This document shows, in pieces, positions 19,269 to 27,740 of a stretch of DNA of 50,214 nt. Numbering within the stretch: position 1 is the first letter of the stretch; every line of letters begins with the position of its first letter. The position numbers were made by a program, and so were the translations under genes. A model generated the notes under the pieces. That model ran no database searches, had not been told where the DNA came from, and saw only the letters and a list, made by a program, of their open reading frames with translations. Location: positions 1 to 50,214 of the forward strand of contig WLEB01000005.1 in NCBI GenBank assembly GCA_009704505.1, written 5' to 3'. Origin of the DNA: Actinomycetota bacterium (GTDB lineage Bacteria > Actinomycetota > Actinomycetes > Nanopelagicales > Nanopelagicaceae).

Positions 19269-20354
19269 TTAGATCAGTTCCTTTAGTGCATTTATAAACA
19301 ATGTGTTTTCAGCTTCATTGCCAATTGTTACTCGAAGGTGGTCCGATAATCCCACATCTCTGATCAGAACACCCTTTTTGAGCAAATCCGACCATAACTG
19401 CTTGGCATCTTGCGGGAAACCTGTAAACAAAATGAAGTTGGCCTCACTTTCGACAGTTGTTAAACCAAGGGAAGCTAAAGCGCTAACCATCAAATCTCTA
19501 GATCTAATTAATGTGCCAACACCAGCCAATAGCTCCTCTTTGAAATCTAATGCAACTTCGGCAACAGCCTGTGTAATTGTACTTAAATGATACGGCAGCC
19601 GAACTATCATCATGGCATCCACAACTTTTGGATCTGCAACTAAATATCCAACTCGAGCACCAGCAAATGCAAAGGCTTTACTCATAGTTCGAATCACCAC
19701 TACATGTGGATTTTTCGATACCAACGTGACAGCAGAGACCATGTCAGAAAACTCAGCGTAGGCCTCATCGATAATTAAAAGACCCCCAACATCTTTAACT
19801 GCATCAGCAATCTTTGCGATCTCAGCGATTGCTATTGCTCCGCCGGTGGGATTATTCGGTGTTGTGATAAATGTTAACGTCGGTTTGTGTTGTTGCACCT
19901 GTGCGATTGCATCCTGGGTATTAAGTGAAAAATCTGAATTGCGCGTGCCATCGATCCAAGGAGTATTGCTCACTCTTGCGATAAGGGCGTGCATCGAATA
20001 TGAAGGAGTAAAGCCTAAGGCTGCGCGCTGTCCGAAGGCTAAAAATATTGATTGAATTACTTCATTACTTCCATTAGCTACCCAAGTATTGTTAAATGTA
20101 AAGCCTGTTTTACTTAATCCATTGATATAGCTCGCTAATTTAGTGCGCAGGTTCTCAGCGTCGCGATCGGGATATCGATTGAGTTGTGCGGCAACCTTAG
20201 AAACAGTCTGAGTTATGGCTTTCTGCAATTCGGCAGAGAGCGGATATGGATTCTCGTTTGTGTTGAGAAAAGCCTGAGCAGGAACTTGAGGCGCGCCATA
20301 GGGAGAAAGTGATCGCAAATTCTCACGAAGAGGTAACCAGTCTGGCCAACTCAT
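19269..20354 (-). CDS. hisC: Histidinol-phosphate aminotransferase
   Basis: 361 residues, fold type I aminotransferase using pyridoxal phosphate. N-terminal [11 protein letters not shown] is the HisC hallmark; [20 protein letters not shown] and the cofactor lysine motif [15 protein letters not shown] follow; the C-terminal arginine region appears as [16 protein letters not shown]. It converts imidazole acetol phosphate to histidinol phosphate with glutamate, which GltBD regenerates. The ATG overlaps the hisD stop by four bases (ATGA). Confidence 0.96.
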   Translation of the reverse strand: MSWPDWLPLRENLRSLSPYGAPQVPAQAFLNTNENPYPLSAELQKAITQTVSKVAAQLNRYPDRDAENLRTKLASYINGLSKTGFTFNNTWVANGSNEVIQSIFLAFGQRAALGFTPSYSMHALIARVSNTPWIDGTRNSDFSLNTQDAIAQVQQHKPTLTFITTPNNPTGGAIAIAEIAKIADAVKDVGGLLIIDEAYAEFSDMVSAVTLVSKNPHVVVIRTMSKAFAFAGARVGYLVADPKVVDAMMIVRLPYHLSTITQAVAEVALDFKEELLAGVGTLIRSRDLMVSALASLGLTTVESEANFILFTGFPQDAKQLWSDLLKKGVLIRDVGLSDHLRVTIGNEAENTLFINALKELI

Positions 20355-21661
20355 AGCAACTTCTCAAATCGCACGAGCATCGCTTCACCGTGGGCCGGTA
20401 AATCTTCTGCATTTGCAAGTGTTACAACTGTTTCTGCAATCTGACTAAAAGCATCTTGCGAATACTCAATAAAATGCAAACCGCGTAAGAAACTTTGCAC
20501 TGATAATCCACTTGAGTGACATGCACATCCACCAGTTGGCAAAACATGGTTTGACCCTGCTGAATAATCACCCAATGAAACCGGCGTAAATCGACCAATG
20601 AAAACTGCGCCCGCATTTCTTATCTTGGTAGAAACTTGGCGAGCATCGCTACATTGAATTTCAAGGTGTTCGGCAGCATATGCGTTTACTACATCTATCC
20701 CCTGATTTATGTCATCAACTAAAACAATCGCCGATTGCACGCCAGATAGAGCCTGTCGAATACGATCTGAGTGTTTAGTTGCTGCAACTCGAACTTTTAA
20801 CTCATCTGCAGTCTTTTCTGCCAGGTGGAGTGAATCTGTTACTAAAATTGCCGCAGCTATTACATCGTGCTCGGCTTGACTGATTAAATCCGCAGCAACA
20901 TCACTGGGTAGCGCTGTTGAATCTGCCAATATTGCAATCTCGGTTGGTCCGGCCTCTGAATCGATTCCGATCAAACCCCGTAACGCTCTCTTTGCAGCGG
21001 CAACATAAATATTTCCAGGGCCAGTTACTAGATCAACTTTTTCGCATACTCCTTCCATCCCATAGGCAAAAAGGGCGATTGCTTGCGCTCCGCCTACTGC
21101 ATAAACCTCCGTGACTCCCAAAAGTGCACACGTTGCAAGAATTGTTGGATGAGGCAAACCACCAAACTCTTTCTGAGGTGGAGAGGCTACGGCTATTGAT
21201 CTGACCTTAGCGATCTGTGCCGGAATAACATTCATCATCACACTGCTTGGATAGACAGCGCGGCCTCCAGGTACGTAGAGTCCAACACGATCTACTGGTA
21301 TCCATTTTTCTGAGACTGTTGCGCCTTCAACCAAAGTCGTGGTTTTTTCACTTCTCACCTGATCATTGTGAACTTTCTTGATACGGCCAATTGAGAGCTC
21401 TAAAGCTGCACGGACTTTAGGATCTAATTTTTGTAAAGCAGAATCCAAATCTGCTTTCGGCACCCTTATGGCAGTAGGCCTTATGCCATCGAATTCTTGA
21501 GCCAGTTCAATCAAATCTAACTCTGAACCGTTTTTTACTCTTTGTAAGATTGGTTGTATCAGTTCTAAAGCTTGATCGATATTAAAACTTGCCCGAGGCA
21601 ATTGGGAGATATATCCCGCCTTTGATAGCGCCTTTCCGCGTAGGTCAACGGTGCGAATCAT
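20351..21661 (-). CDS. hisD: Histidinol dehydrogenase
   Basis: 436 residues. HisD oxidises histidinol to histidine with two NAD+ in the final step. Typical segments: [66 protein letters not shown], the zinc and catalytic region QAEHD, and [14 protein letters not shown]. It is the first gene of the his-trp supercluster. No Shine-Dalgarno sequence precedes the ATG; a TAAGAT box 6 bases upstream points to a leaderless transcript. hisG and hisE are absent from the window. Confidence 0.97.
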   Translation of the reverse strand: MIRTVDLRGKALSKAGYISQLPRASFNIDQALELIQPILQRVKNGSELDLIELAQEFDGIRPTAIRVPKADLDSALQKLDPKVRAALELSIGRIKKVHNDQVRSEKTTTLVEGATVSEKWIPVDRVGLYVPGGRAVYPSSVMMNVIPAQIAKVRSIAVASPPQKEFGGLPHPTILATCALLGVTEVYAVGGAQAIALFAYGMEGVCEKVDLVTGPGNIYVAAAKRALRGLIGIDSEAGPTEIAILADSTALPSDVAADLISQAEHDVIAAAILVTDSLHLAEKTADELKVRVAATKHSDRIRQALSGVQSAIVLVDDINQGIDVVNAYAAEHLEIQCSDARQVSTKIRNAGAVFIGRFTPVSLGDYSAGSNHVLPTGGCACHSSGLSVQSFLRGLHFIEYSQDAFSQIAETVVTLANAEDLPAHGEAMLVRFEKLL

Positions 21662-21667
21662 GCGCCA

Positions 21668-21673
21668 ATCTTA
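21668..21673 (-). promoter_or_regulatory. Possible leaderless -10 box of the his-trp cluster
   Basis: TAAGAT on the minus strand ends 6 bases before the hisD ATG at 21661, inside the 43-base gap after dnaE. There is no Shine-Dalgarno sequence and no room for a leader peptide or T-box, so histidine attenuation at this site is unlikely. A clear -35 is not seen. Confidence 0.4.
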
Positions 21674-21704
21674 TCGGTTAGAGGTTAGTCCTTGCCGATG
21701 GTTT

Positions 21705-24700
21705 CTACACTAAGCAGTTGGGTCCCAAAATTGATTTCAGATCTGCGCTCAGGCTAGGTGAGGCAGTGATTAACGCATCAACTTTCATGACTGTGCTTCC
21801 ACCATTTTCACGCAACTGGAGATGCACTTCTCGCTTTCCAGGATGTGATCTGAGAATCTCTTTAATTCGCTCAACAACTGGCGGAGTGCATTGAGCAATA
21901 GGAAGGCTGATTACCAGCGGTCCAACTGGAGCAGATTTGATATCTGGAGTCGACATTTCAAGTGCTGTAAACCTTAATGCATCTTCACGTCGATCGACTC
22001 TGCCTCGAATTGTGACAATTCGATCTTCAGTAAGTGTGATTGAGTATTGATTGTAAGTGTTTGCAAAGAATAGAACTTCTAACGATCCTTCTAAATCTTC
22101 CACTGTTACAACGGCCCACGAAGCGCCTTGTCGCGACACTTTTCTGACAACGCTTGTTATTAAACCACCGATTGTCACAATCGATTCATGCTGTGCCCCA
22201 TCATCAACTAACTCACTGATAGTCAGATCTGTATTGGCTCGTAAGACGTGCTCTACGCCAAGCAGAGGATGATCAGATACATATAGCCCTAACATCTCTC
22301 TTTCATATGAAAGAAGTATTGACTTTTCCCACTCACCCTCGGGAATTTCAATATCCAACCCAGAAACAGCGGTTACTTCTTCTCCACCAAATAGGTCAAA
22401 CTGTCCAATTGCTTCTGCTCTCTTTGATTCAATTACCGAATCAATTGCTTCCAGGTGAACAGCGATAAGTCCCTTCCTGGTAGATCCTAAGGAGCCAAAT
22501 GCGCCAGCTTTGATCAAAGATTCAATTGTTTTTTTGTTGCAGACCTGAGCATCTACCTTTGCTAGAAAATCTCCAAAAGATGTAAATCTACCTTTTGCTC
22601 CGCGCGCAGTTTTTATGGAGCCAACAACACCTTCTCCAACATTTCGAATCGCAGCTAAACCGAAGCGAATATCTACTCCTCGAGGCGTGTACTCGGCATC
22701 AGATTCGTTGACATCTGGTGGCAGAACTTTAATTCCCATGCGACGGCACTCTGAAAGATAAAGAGCAGATTTATCTTTGTCATCTCTGACGGAAGTTAAT
22801 AATGCAGCCATATATTCAGTCGGATAGTTGGCCTTTAAATACGCTGTCCAATACGAGACGACGCCATATCCTGCAGAGTGAGCACGGTTAAAAGCGTAAT
22901 CAGAGAATGGAATTAGCGTGTCCCAAAGACGCTTGATTGCAGCCGTTGAAAAACCATTTGCTTTCATGCCTGCTTCAAAGGGGACATACTCTTTATCAAG
23001 AATTTCTTTATTCTTTTTACCCATAGCCTTACGTAAAAGATCTGCTCGACCAAGTGAGAATCCTGCGACTTTTTGCGCAATCGCCATAACCTGTTCTTGA
23101 TAAACAATCAACCCGTAGGTGTCACCAAGAATCTCTTGCAAGGAATCGGAGAGTTCGTTATGAATTGGCTCTACCGGCTTGCGTTTATTTTTACGATCAG
23201 CATATAAATTATGTGAGTTCTCCCCCATGGGACCAGGTCGATACAGCGCAATTACCGCAGAGATATCTTGGAAAGAATCTGGTGACAAACTTTTTAGCAA
23301 CGCCCTCATTGGCCCACCGTCGAGTTGAAATACACCTAAAGTCTCTCCGCGGCTAAGTAGTTGGTATGTTTTAGGATCATCTAAGGTTAAATCTTCTAAC
23401 ACAACATCAATACCTTGATTAGCTTTTATATTAAGTAGGCAATCATCTAGAACCGATAAGTTTCTAAGGCCTAAGAAATCCATCTTGAGTAGCCCTGTAG
23501 CCTCACATGCACCCATATCAAACTGAGTGATTATTGCCCCGTCTGCTTCACGACGATGAATTGGAATAACATCAAGTAAAGGTTCGCGGGAGAGAATTAC
23601 TCCCGCTGCATGAACTCCCCATTGACGTTTTAACCCTTCAAGGCCACGAGCAGTATCAACTACTCGCTTTGAGTCAGAGTCGGATTCATAGAGTGAGCGA
23701 AACTCTCCAGCCTCTGCATAGCGCTCATCTTTAGGATCAAAAACTCCCGATAAAGAAATGTCTTTACCCATTACAGATGGTGGAAGCGCCTTTGTTAACT
23801 TCTCACCAATTACATATGGATAGCCCAATACGCGAGTTGAATCTTTGATCGCCTGCTTAGACTTAATAGTTCCGTACGTAATTATCTGTGCAACGCGATC
23901 TTCACCATATTTGTTGGTTGCATAACGAATCATTTCACTTCGACGACGTTCATCGAAGTCCAAGTCAATATCTGGCATTGAAATACGTTCTGGGTTCAAG
24001 AAGCGCTCAAAAAGTAGACCATGTTCGATTGGATCTAATCCGGTGATTCCCAAGGAATATGCAACCAATGATCCTGCTGCTGATCCTCTACCTGGCCCTA
24101 CTCGGATACCAACTTTCTTTGCATGTGCAACCAAATCTGCAACCACGAGGAAGTAACCTGGAAATCCCATCTTCTCCATAACACCAAGTTCATAGGTTAG
24201 TCGAGCCTCGTGTGCTGGAGTGAGCCGTGAGCCCATTCGCTCCTTTAATCCGATCTGTGCTTGTTTTTTTAACCAAGTATCTTCAGTCTCACCGGATGGA
24301 ACTTCAAACTGCGGAAGAAGATTCTCCCCTTCTCGCAATGTGACATTACATCTTTCGGCAATAAGTAAGGTGTTGTCGCAACTTTCTGGAAGGTCTTTAA
24401 AGAGCTCTCTCATTTGGGCTGGAGTTTTTACATAGAAAGAATCATTATCGAACTTGAAACGTTTTGGATCGGCCAATGTTGAACCAGACTGAACACAAAG
24501 AAGTGCTTCGTGTGCTGGCGCATCAGCTTGTAAGGTGTAGTGCAGGTCGTTTGTTGCCAGGAATGGAATACCTAGCTCTTTTCCTAGACGAAGTAGATCA
24601 TCCTTAACTCGAGCCTCGATTTCAATTCCATGATCCATCACTTCTAAAAAGTAATTTTCTTTACCGAAGATATCTCGATAATCACTAGCTGCCTTGATCG

Positions 24701-25211
24701 CTTCTTTATATGCACCCATTCGAAGTCTCGTTTGAATCTCTCCGCCAGGACATCCAGTTGTAGCAATCAAACCTTGTGAATGTTTTGCTAAAAGTTCGCG
24801 ATCCATTCGTGGCTTGTAGTAATAACCTTCTAGAGATGCAAGTGAGGAAAGACGAAATAGATTTGCAAGGCCTTCATTATTTTCAGCCAAAATAGTCATG
24901 TGGGTATAGGCCCCACCTCCAGATACATCATCTTCTCCGCCGCTAGCCCACTGGACGCGTTTCTTATCAAAGCGCGACTCAGGTGCAACGTAGGCTTCAA
25001 TTCCAATAATCGGCTTTACATCGGCTTTCTTGGCTGCTTTATAGAATTCAAATGCTCCAAAAACATTGCCATGGTCTGTCATTGCGATCGCTGGCATTGA
25101 CTGCGATTTAACTTCTGCCATCAACTCACTTATTCGCGCAGCACCATCGAGCATTGAGTACTCGGTGTGTACGTGCAGATGTACGAAGTTATCTTTATTG
25201 TTGTTGGACAT
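21705..25211 (-). CDS. dnaE: DNA polymerase III, alpha subunit (replicative)
   Basis: 1168 residues, the expected size of DnaE1. It begins with a PHP domain (HLHVHTEYSMLDGAARI, then AMTDHGNVFGAFEFY), followed by the polymerase core: GPGRGSAAGSLVAY, the catalytic motif MPDIDLDFDERRR near residue 400, a KQWGVHAAGVILS segment, GLIVYQEQVM and YAFNRAHSAGYGVVSYWTAYLK. C-terminal parts are the helix-hairpin-helix and the OB fold (VTIGGLITSVVRKVSRQG). This is the main replicative polymerase; a second, DnaE2-type gene lies at the right edge. It starts 18 bases after the rluD stop; a TAATCT box 8 bases before the ATG may allow separate expression. No Shine-Dalgarno sequence is clear. Confidence 0.97.
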   Translation of the reverse strand: MSNNNKDNFVHLHVHTEYSMLDGAARISELMAEVKSQSMPAIAMTDHGNVFGAFEFYKAAKKADVKPIIGIEAYVAPESRFDKKRVQWASGGEDDVSGGGAYTHMTILAENNEGLANLFRLSSLASLEGYYYKPRMDRELLAKHSQGLIATTGCPGGEIQTRLRMGAYKEAIKAASDYRDIFGKENYFLEVMDHGIEIEARVKDDLLRLGKELGIPFLATNDLHYTLQADAPAHEALLCVQSGSTLADPKRFKFDNDSFYVKTPAQMRELFKDLPESCDNTLLIAERCNVTLREGENLLPQFEVPSGETEDTWLKKQAQIGLKERMGSRLTPAHEARLTYELGVMEKMGFPGYFLVVADLVAHAKKVGIRVGPGRGSAAGSLVAYSLGITGLDPIEHGLLFERFLNPERISMPDIDLDFDERRRSEMIRYATNKYGEDRVAQIITYGTIKSKQAIKDSTRVLGYPYVIGEKLTKALPPSVMGKDISLSGVFDPKDERYAEAGEFRSLYESDSDSKRVVDTARGLEGLKRQWGVHAAGVILSREPLLDVIPIHRREADGAIITQFDMGACEATGLLKMDFLGLRNLSVLDDCLLNIKANQGIDVVLEDLTLDDPKTYQLLSRGETLGVFQLDGGPMRALLKSLSPDSFQDISAVIALYRPGPMGENSHNLYADRKNKRKPVEPIHNELSDSLQEILGDTYGLIVYQEQVMAIAQKVAGFSLGRADLLRKAMGKKNKEILDKEYVPFEAGMKANGFSTAAIKRLWDTLIPFSDYAFNRAHSAGYGVVSYWTAYLKANYPTEYMAALLTSVRDDKDKSALYLSECRRMGIKVLPPDVNESDAEYTPRGVDIRFGLAAIRNVGEGVVGSIKTARGAKGRFTSFGDFLAKVDAQVCNKKTIESLIKAGAFGSLGSTRKGLIAVHLEAIDSVIESKRAEAIGQFDLFGGEEVTAVSGLDIEIPEGEWEKSILLSYEREMLGLYVSDHPLLGVEHVLRANTDLTISELVDDGAQHESIVTIGGLITSVVRKVSRQGASWAVVTVEDLEGSLEVLFFANTYNQYSITLTEDRIVTIRGRVDRREDALRFTALEMSTPDIKSAPVGPLVISLPIAQCTPPVVERIKEILRSHPGKREVHLQLRENGGSTVMKVDALITASPSLSADLKSILGPNCLV

Positions 25212-25229
25212 GATTGGCGAGATTAGTGG

Positions 25230-26171
25230 CTATGGCAGAACTGCGTCGGAAAGCAACGCCAGTGAGCCTGTGAGATCGGAGGGATACGGGGCTTTAAAGT
25301 TGAGTTTGGCTTGCGTAACTGGGTGGGCAAAAGAAAGCCCTGCTGCATGTAGCCATGGTCTAGACATCCCTAGGCTCTTGCCCAAAACTGGGTCGGCCCC
25401 ATATGTCGTATCCCCTACTAGTGGATGATGCAGGGCTGAAAAGTGCACTCTAATCTGATGAGTTCTGCCAGTTTCTAATTCAATTTTTACCATAGATACT
25501 GCCCGATAAAACTCCATCACTTCGTAGTGAGTAATGGATTCTTTTCCTGTTGCAACAACAGCAAAGCGATGATCTTCTTTTGGGTGTCGATCAATAGGTG
25601 CATCAATAGTTCCAGTTGATGGATCCATATGTCCTTGTACAAGTGCGTGATAAATCTTTGAAACAGTTCTATTTCTAAATGCATCCTTCAGCGCATGAAA
25701 AGCTTGATCGCTTTTGGCAACAATCATTAAGCCGCTGGTACCAACATCTAAACGATGAACGATTCCTTGTCTTTCTGCTGGACCAGAAGTTGAAACTGAG
25801 TATCCGGCGGCCATTAAGGCCCCGACAACAGTGGGACCTGTCCATCCGGGACTTGGATGTGCAGCACAGCCGACAGGCTTATCGATAACAACAATGTCGT
25901 TATCGTCGTAAATAATGCTTAGTCCTTCTAATGGAGTCAGAGGTATTGGATCGCTATTTATAGGGGCAGGCATTAAGACTTCGATGACTTGTCCGGCTAC
26001 GACTCGATCTGATTTTGGCATGACCTTGCCATTTGTTGTGATGTCACCATCTTCAAGCAATTTGACCACCGAGGTTCGAGAAAGTCCAAGTACTCGAGTC
26101 AAAGCGCTATCGATGCGCTCTCCTGCGACTCCCTCAGGAACTGAAAGTGTCCGTAGCTCTCTTTGGGTCAT
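25230..26171 (-). CDS. rluD: 23S rRNA pseudouridine synthase, RluD family
   Basis: 313 residues: an N-terminal S4 RNA-binding domain (about 15-70, with LLEDGDITTNGK) and a pseudouridine synthase domain. The catalytic aspartate is D142 in the motif VHRLDVGTSGLMIVAK; ETGRTHQIRVHF and LHAAGLSFAHP complete the fold. RluD enzymes modify helix 69 of 23S rRNA, but the RNA target of this one is inferred from family only. It overlaps lspA by four bases (ATGA) and stands in the lspA-rluD pair seen in many Actinobacteria. Confidence 0.92.
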   Translation of the reverse strand: MTQRELRTLSVPEGVAGERIDSALTRVLGLSRTSVVKLLEDGDITTNGKVMPKSDRVVAGQVIEVLMPAPINSDPIPLTPLEGLSIIYDDNDIVVIDKPVGCAAHPSPGWTGPTVVGALMAAGYSVSTSGPAERQGIVHRLDVGTSGLMIVAKSDQAFHALKDAFRNRTVSKIYHALVQGHMDPSTGTIDAPIDRHPKEDHRFAVVATGKESITHYEVMEFYRAVSMVKIELETGRTHQIRVHFSALHHPLVGDTTYGADPVLGKSLGMSRPWLHAAGLSFAHPVTQAKLNFKAPYPSDLTGSLALLSDAVLP

Positions 26172-26653
26172 GAATCTGACTTTACTCTTGTAATTGGTGG
26201 GATATTTCGTAGCGAAAGAATCATTGATATTGCAGCTGCAACGACTATTGCAGTGTCAGCGATGTTGAAAACTGGCCAATTAGGAATCTGAAGCCAATCA
26301 ATAACATGGCCCCTGAAGACTCCAGGCTCACGAAAAATGCGATCAACTAAATTACCTAGAATCCCACCCATGGCAAGTCCCAGTACAACCGACCAACCTT
26401 TTGAAGTAATTTTGGTTGAATAATAGAAAATTACTGCCATGACTAAGAATCCAAAGAGCGTTAAAAAGACTGTCGCTCCTTCTGCCACAGAAAATGCTGC
26501 ACCAGGATTTCGCACAAGTGTAAGTTGAAGGAAATCACCAATTACTTTTATGTTGGAGCGATCCGAAAGCGTACTTACCGCCCATAACTTGGTTGCTAGA
26601 TCTAGAACCCAAACAAACCAGGCAACACCATAAAGTGTGCGCCAATATTGCAC
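26168..26653 (-). CDS. lspA: Lipoprotein signal peptidase
   Basis: 161 residues with four hydrophobic segments. LspA removes the signal peptide from lipid-modified prolipoproteins, after Lgt. Signature segments are NPGAAFSVAEG, GGILGNLVDRIF and FNIADTAIVVAAAI; the two aspartates in LVDR and IADT are the catalytic pair of this aspartic protease. It starts two bases after the stop of the DksA/TraR-like gene and overlaps rluD by four bases. The substrate class is represented by the lipoprotein at 1-157. Confidence 0.96.
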   Translation of the reverse strand: MQYWRTLYGVAWFVWVLDLATKLWAVSTLSDRSNIKVIGDFLQLTLVRNPGAAFSVAEGATVFLTLFGFLVMAVIFYYSTKITSKGWSVVLGLAMGGILGNLVDRIFREPGVFRGHVIDWLQIPNWPVFNIADTAIVVAAAISMILSLRNIPPITRVKSDS

Positions 26654-26655
26654 AG

Positions 26656-27462
26656 TTAGCGCCGCTCTTCCTTCTGCTTACACAGCATGCACAACGTTGC
26701 ACGTGGAAATACTTGAAGACGTGCTTTGCCAATAGGAGAACCACACTCTTCGCAGTTTCCGTAGTTCTTGGAATCGATTCTCTCTAAAGCGCGCTCGGTC
26801 TGAAGGACCATGTCACGAGCATTGATCACTAATGACATCTCGTGTTCGCGTTCGAAAGTTTTTGTTCCAGCATCGGCCTGATCATCGCCAGCGCCCTCAC
26901 CAGATTCCTGAATGAGCTCATCCATCTCTAACTCAACAACAGCTAGCTCTTTGCGCAATCGATCTAGCTCTTTGGAAATTTCTGCTCTAACTGATTTAAG
27001 CTCTGCTGCAGACCATGGTGTTTCTGCGTCAGTTGCAACAACTGGAACTGGAGCAACTTTTATTGGCTTGAGGGGCGCAATCTTTTTACCACTCTTAACA
27101 GGACGTGGTGGAGGAGGCATTACAAGGCGTCTTTCTTCTACAACAGGTGCTACCACAGTTGCAGTCACCGTTGAGACTGAAACGGTTTGGGATTTTTCAT
27201 CAACAGTTAATGTTGTTTTTGATGGAAAACCTTTTCCTGATGCCTTCTTTACCGGAATACTCTTAATGCTCGCTTTTTTGGCAGGGGCGGCTTTTTTTGC
27301 TACAGCCTTTTTCGCCGCTTTTTTTACGGGAGCTGCCTTCTTGATGGGCTTCTTACTTGGTGTTGTTTTTTTAACTGCCTTTTTCACAGCCTTTTTGGCA
27401 GGGGCGGCTTTCTTTGCTCCCGCCTTCTTTTTTACCAGTTTCTTAGCAGGCTTGTTTGGCAT
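26656..27462 (-). CDS. DksA/TraR zinc-finger protein with histone H1-like Lys/Ala-rich N-terminus
   Basis: 268 residues in three parts. Residues about 1-85 are a low-complexity lysine/alanine/proline tail made of repeats such as KKAAPAKKA and KKAVKK, like histone H1 tails and bacterial DNA-binding proteins. Residues about 86-150 are a Pro/Val-rich linker. From about 150 a coiled coil (ELDRLRKELAVVELEMDEL) leads to a C4 zinc finger with Cys237, Cys240, Cys258 and Cys261 (CEECGSPIGK...CMLC). DksA-type proteins bind the RNA polymerase secondary channel; the acidic coiled-coil tip residues of true DksA are not obvious. As I recall, Streptomyces has a similar long-tailed protein beside ileS and lspA. 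Function of the tail is unknown; nucleoid binding is a guess. Confidence 0.85.
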   Translation of the reverse strand: MPNKPAKKLVKKKAGAKKAAPAKKAVKKAVKKTTPSKKPIKKAAPVKKAAKKAVAKKAAPAKKASIKSIPVKKASGKGFPSKTTLTVDEKSQTVSVSTVTATVVAPVVEERRLVMPPPPRPVKSGKKIAPLKPIKVAPVPVVATDAETPWSAAELKSVRAEISKELDRLRKELAVVELEMDELIQESGEGAGDDQADAGTKTFEREHEMSLVINARDMVLQTERALERIDSKNYGNCEECGSPIGKARLQVFPRATLCMLCKQKEERR

Positions 27463-27469
27463 GTCGCGA

Positions 27470-27499
27470 ACCCTATGCCGATTACCCCTGTGTTGCCAA
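27470..27499 (-). promoter_or_regulatory. Probable leaderless promoter of the DksA/TraR-like gene
   Basis: On the minus strand -35 TTGGCA (27494-27499) and -10 TAGGGT (27470-27475) are 18 bases apart. The -10 ends 7 bases before the ATG at 27462, so transcription would start at or beside the start codon. No Shine-Dalgarno sequence is present. This is the best supported of the leaderless candidates because it has a -35. Confidence 0.55.
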
Positions 27500-27523
27500 T
27501 TTCGCCACGATGCAATTTATATT
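27493..27523 (+). promoter_or_regulatory. Possible ileS promoter
   Basis: On the plus strand TTGCCA (27493-27498) and TATATT (27518-27523) are 19 bases apart, which is long. They lie directly before the T-box leader and overlap the -35 of the divergent DksA-like gene. No better pair is visible upstream of the leader. Confidence 0.3.
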
Positions 27524-27544
27524 CGAGCCATCATCTAGACTAAG

Positions 27545-27739
27545 GGCCTCACATACATGGCATTGACGGGGCTATCACCTCACGAGCCTGCTAGAAGAAG
27601 TGGTCTTTGACCTCCTAGAACTAGCTAGTGGGAACTTAAAGTGGTGATTGCATCAAGGTGCAAACACAAGGTGGGTGGTACCGCGAAAACTGTATATGCA
27701 GATTTCGTCCCTCCAGATTATTTTCTCTGGGGGTTTTTT
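27545..27739 (+). ncRNA. T-box riboswitch, tRNA-Ile responsive, ileS leader
   Basis: The T-box core AGGTGGGTGGTACCGCG lies at 27669-27685. Its TGGT (27676-27679) can pair with the ACCA end of uncharged tRNA-Ile. Upstream, the loop GCTATCACC carries the isoleucine specifier ATC at 27574-27576, followed by an AGAAGAAG purine stretch; this resembles the short Stem I leaders of actinobacterial ileS genes. The conserved TTCGTCCCT at 27704-27712 forms the 3' side of the antiterminator. The element ends at the terminator-like stem next to the ileS ATG. It lets ileS be expressed when tRNA-Ile is uncharged. The 5' boundary is approximate. Confidence 0.9.
27710..27739 (+). terminator. Terminator stem of the ileS T-box, also covering the Shine-Dalgarno site
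   Basis: CCTCCAGA (27710-27717) pairs with TCTGGGGG (27726-27733) in an 8-bp stem with one G-U pair, followed by six T (27734-27739) and then the ileS ATG at 27741. The GGGGG of the 3' strand is the only Shine-Dalgarno-like sequence for ileS, so the same stem can stop transcription and hide the ribosome site. Confidence 0.75.
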
Positions 27740-27740
27740 A

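Noticed and set aside
21662..21704. A his attenuator or leader peptide before hisD
   Set aside because: The gap to dnaE is only 43 bases and holds no run of His codons or hairpin.
26912..27538. Long plus-strand frame opposite the DksA/TraR-like gene
   Set aside because: It is the reverse reading of Lys/Ala repeats (Phe/Ala-rich product), with no ribosome site; a shadow of the real gene.
27648..27740. Longer ileS start 31 codons upstream
   Set aside because: It lies within the T-box element and its terminator stem; the residues look non-coding, and the ATG at 27741 has the GGGGG site and a typical N-terminus.
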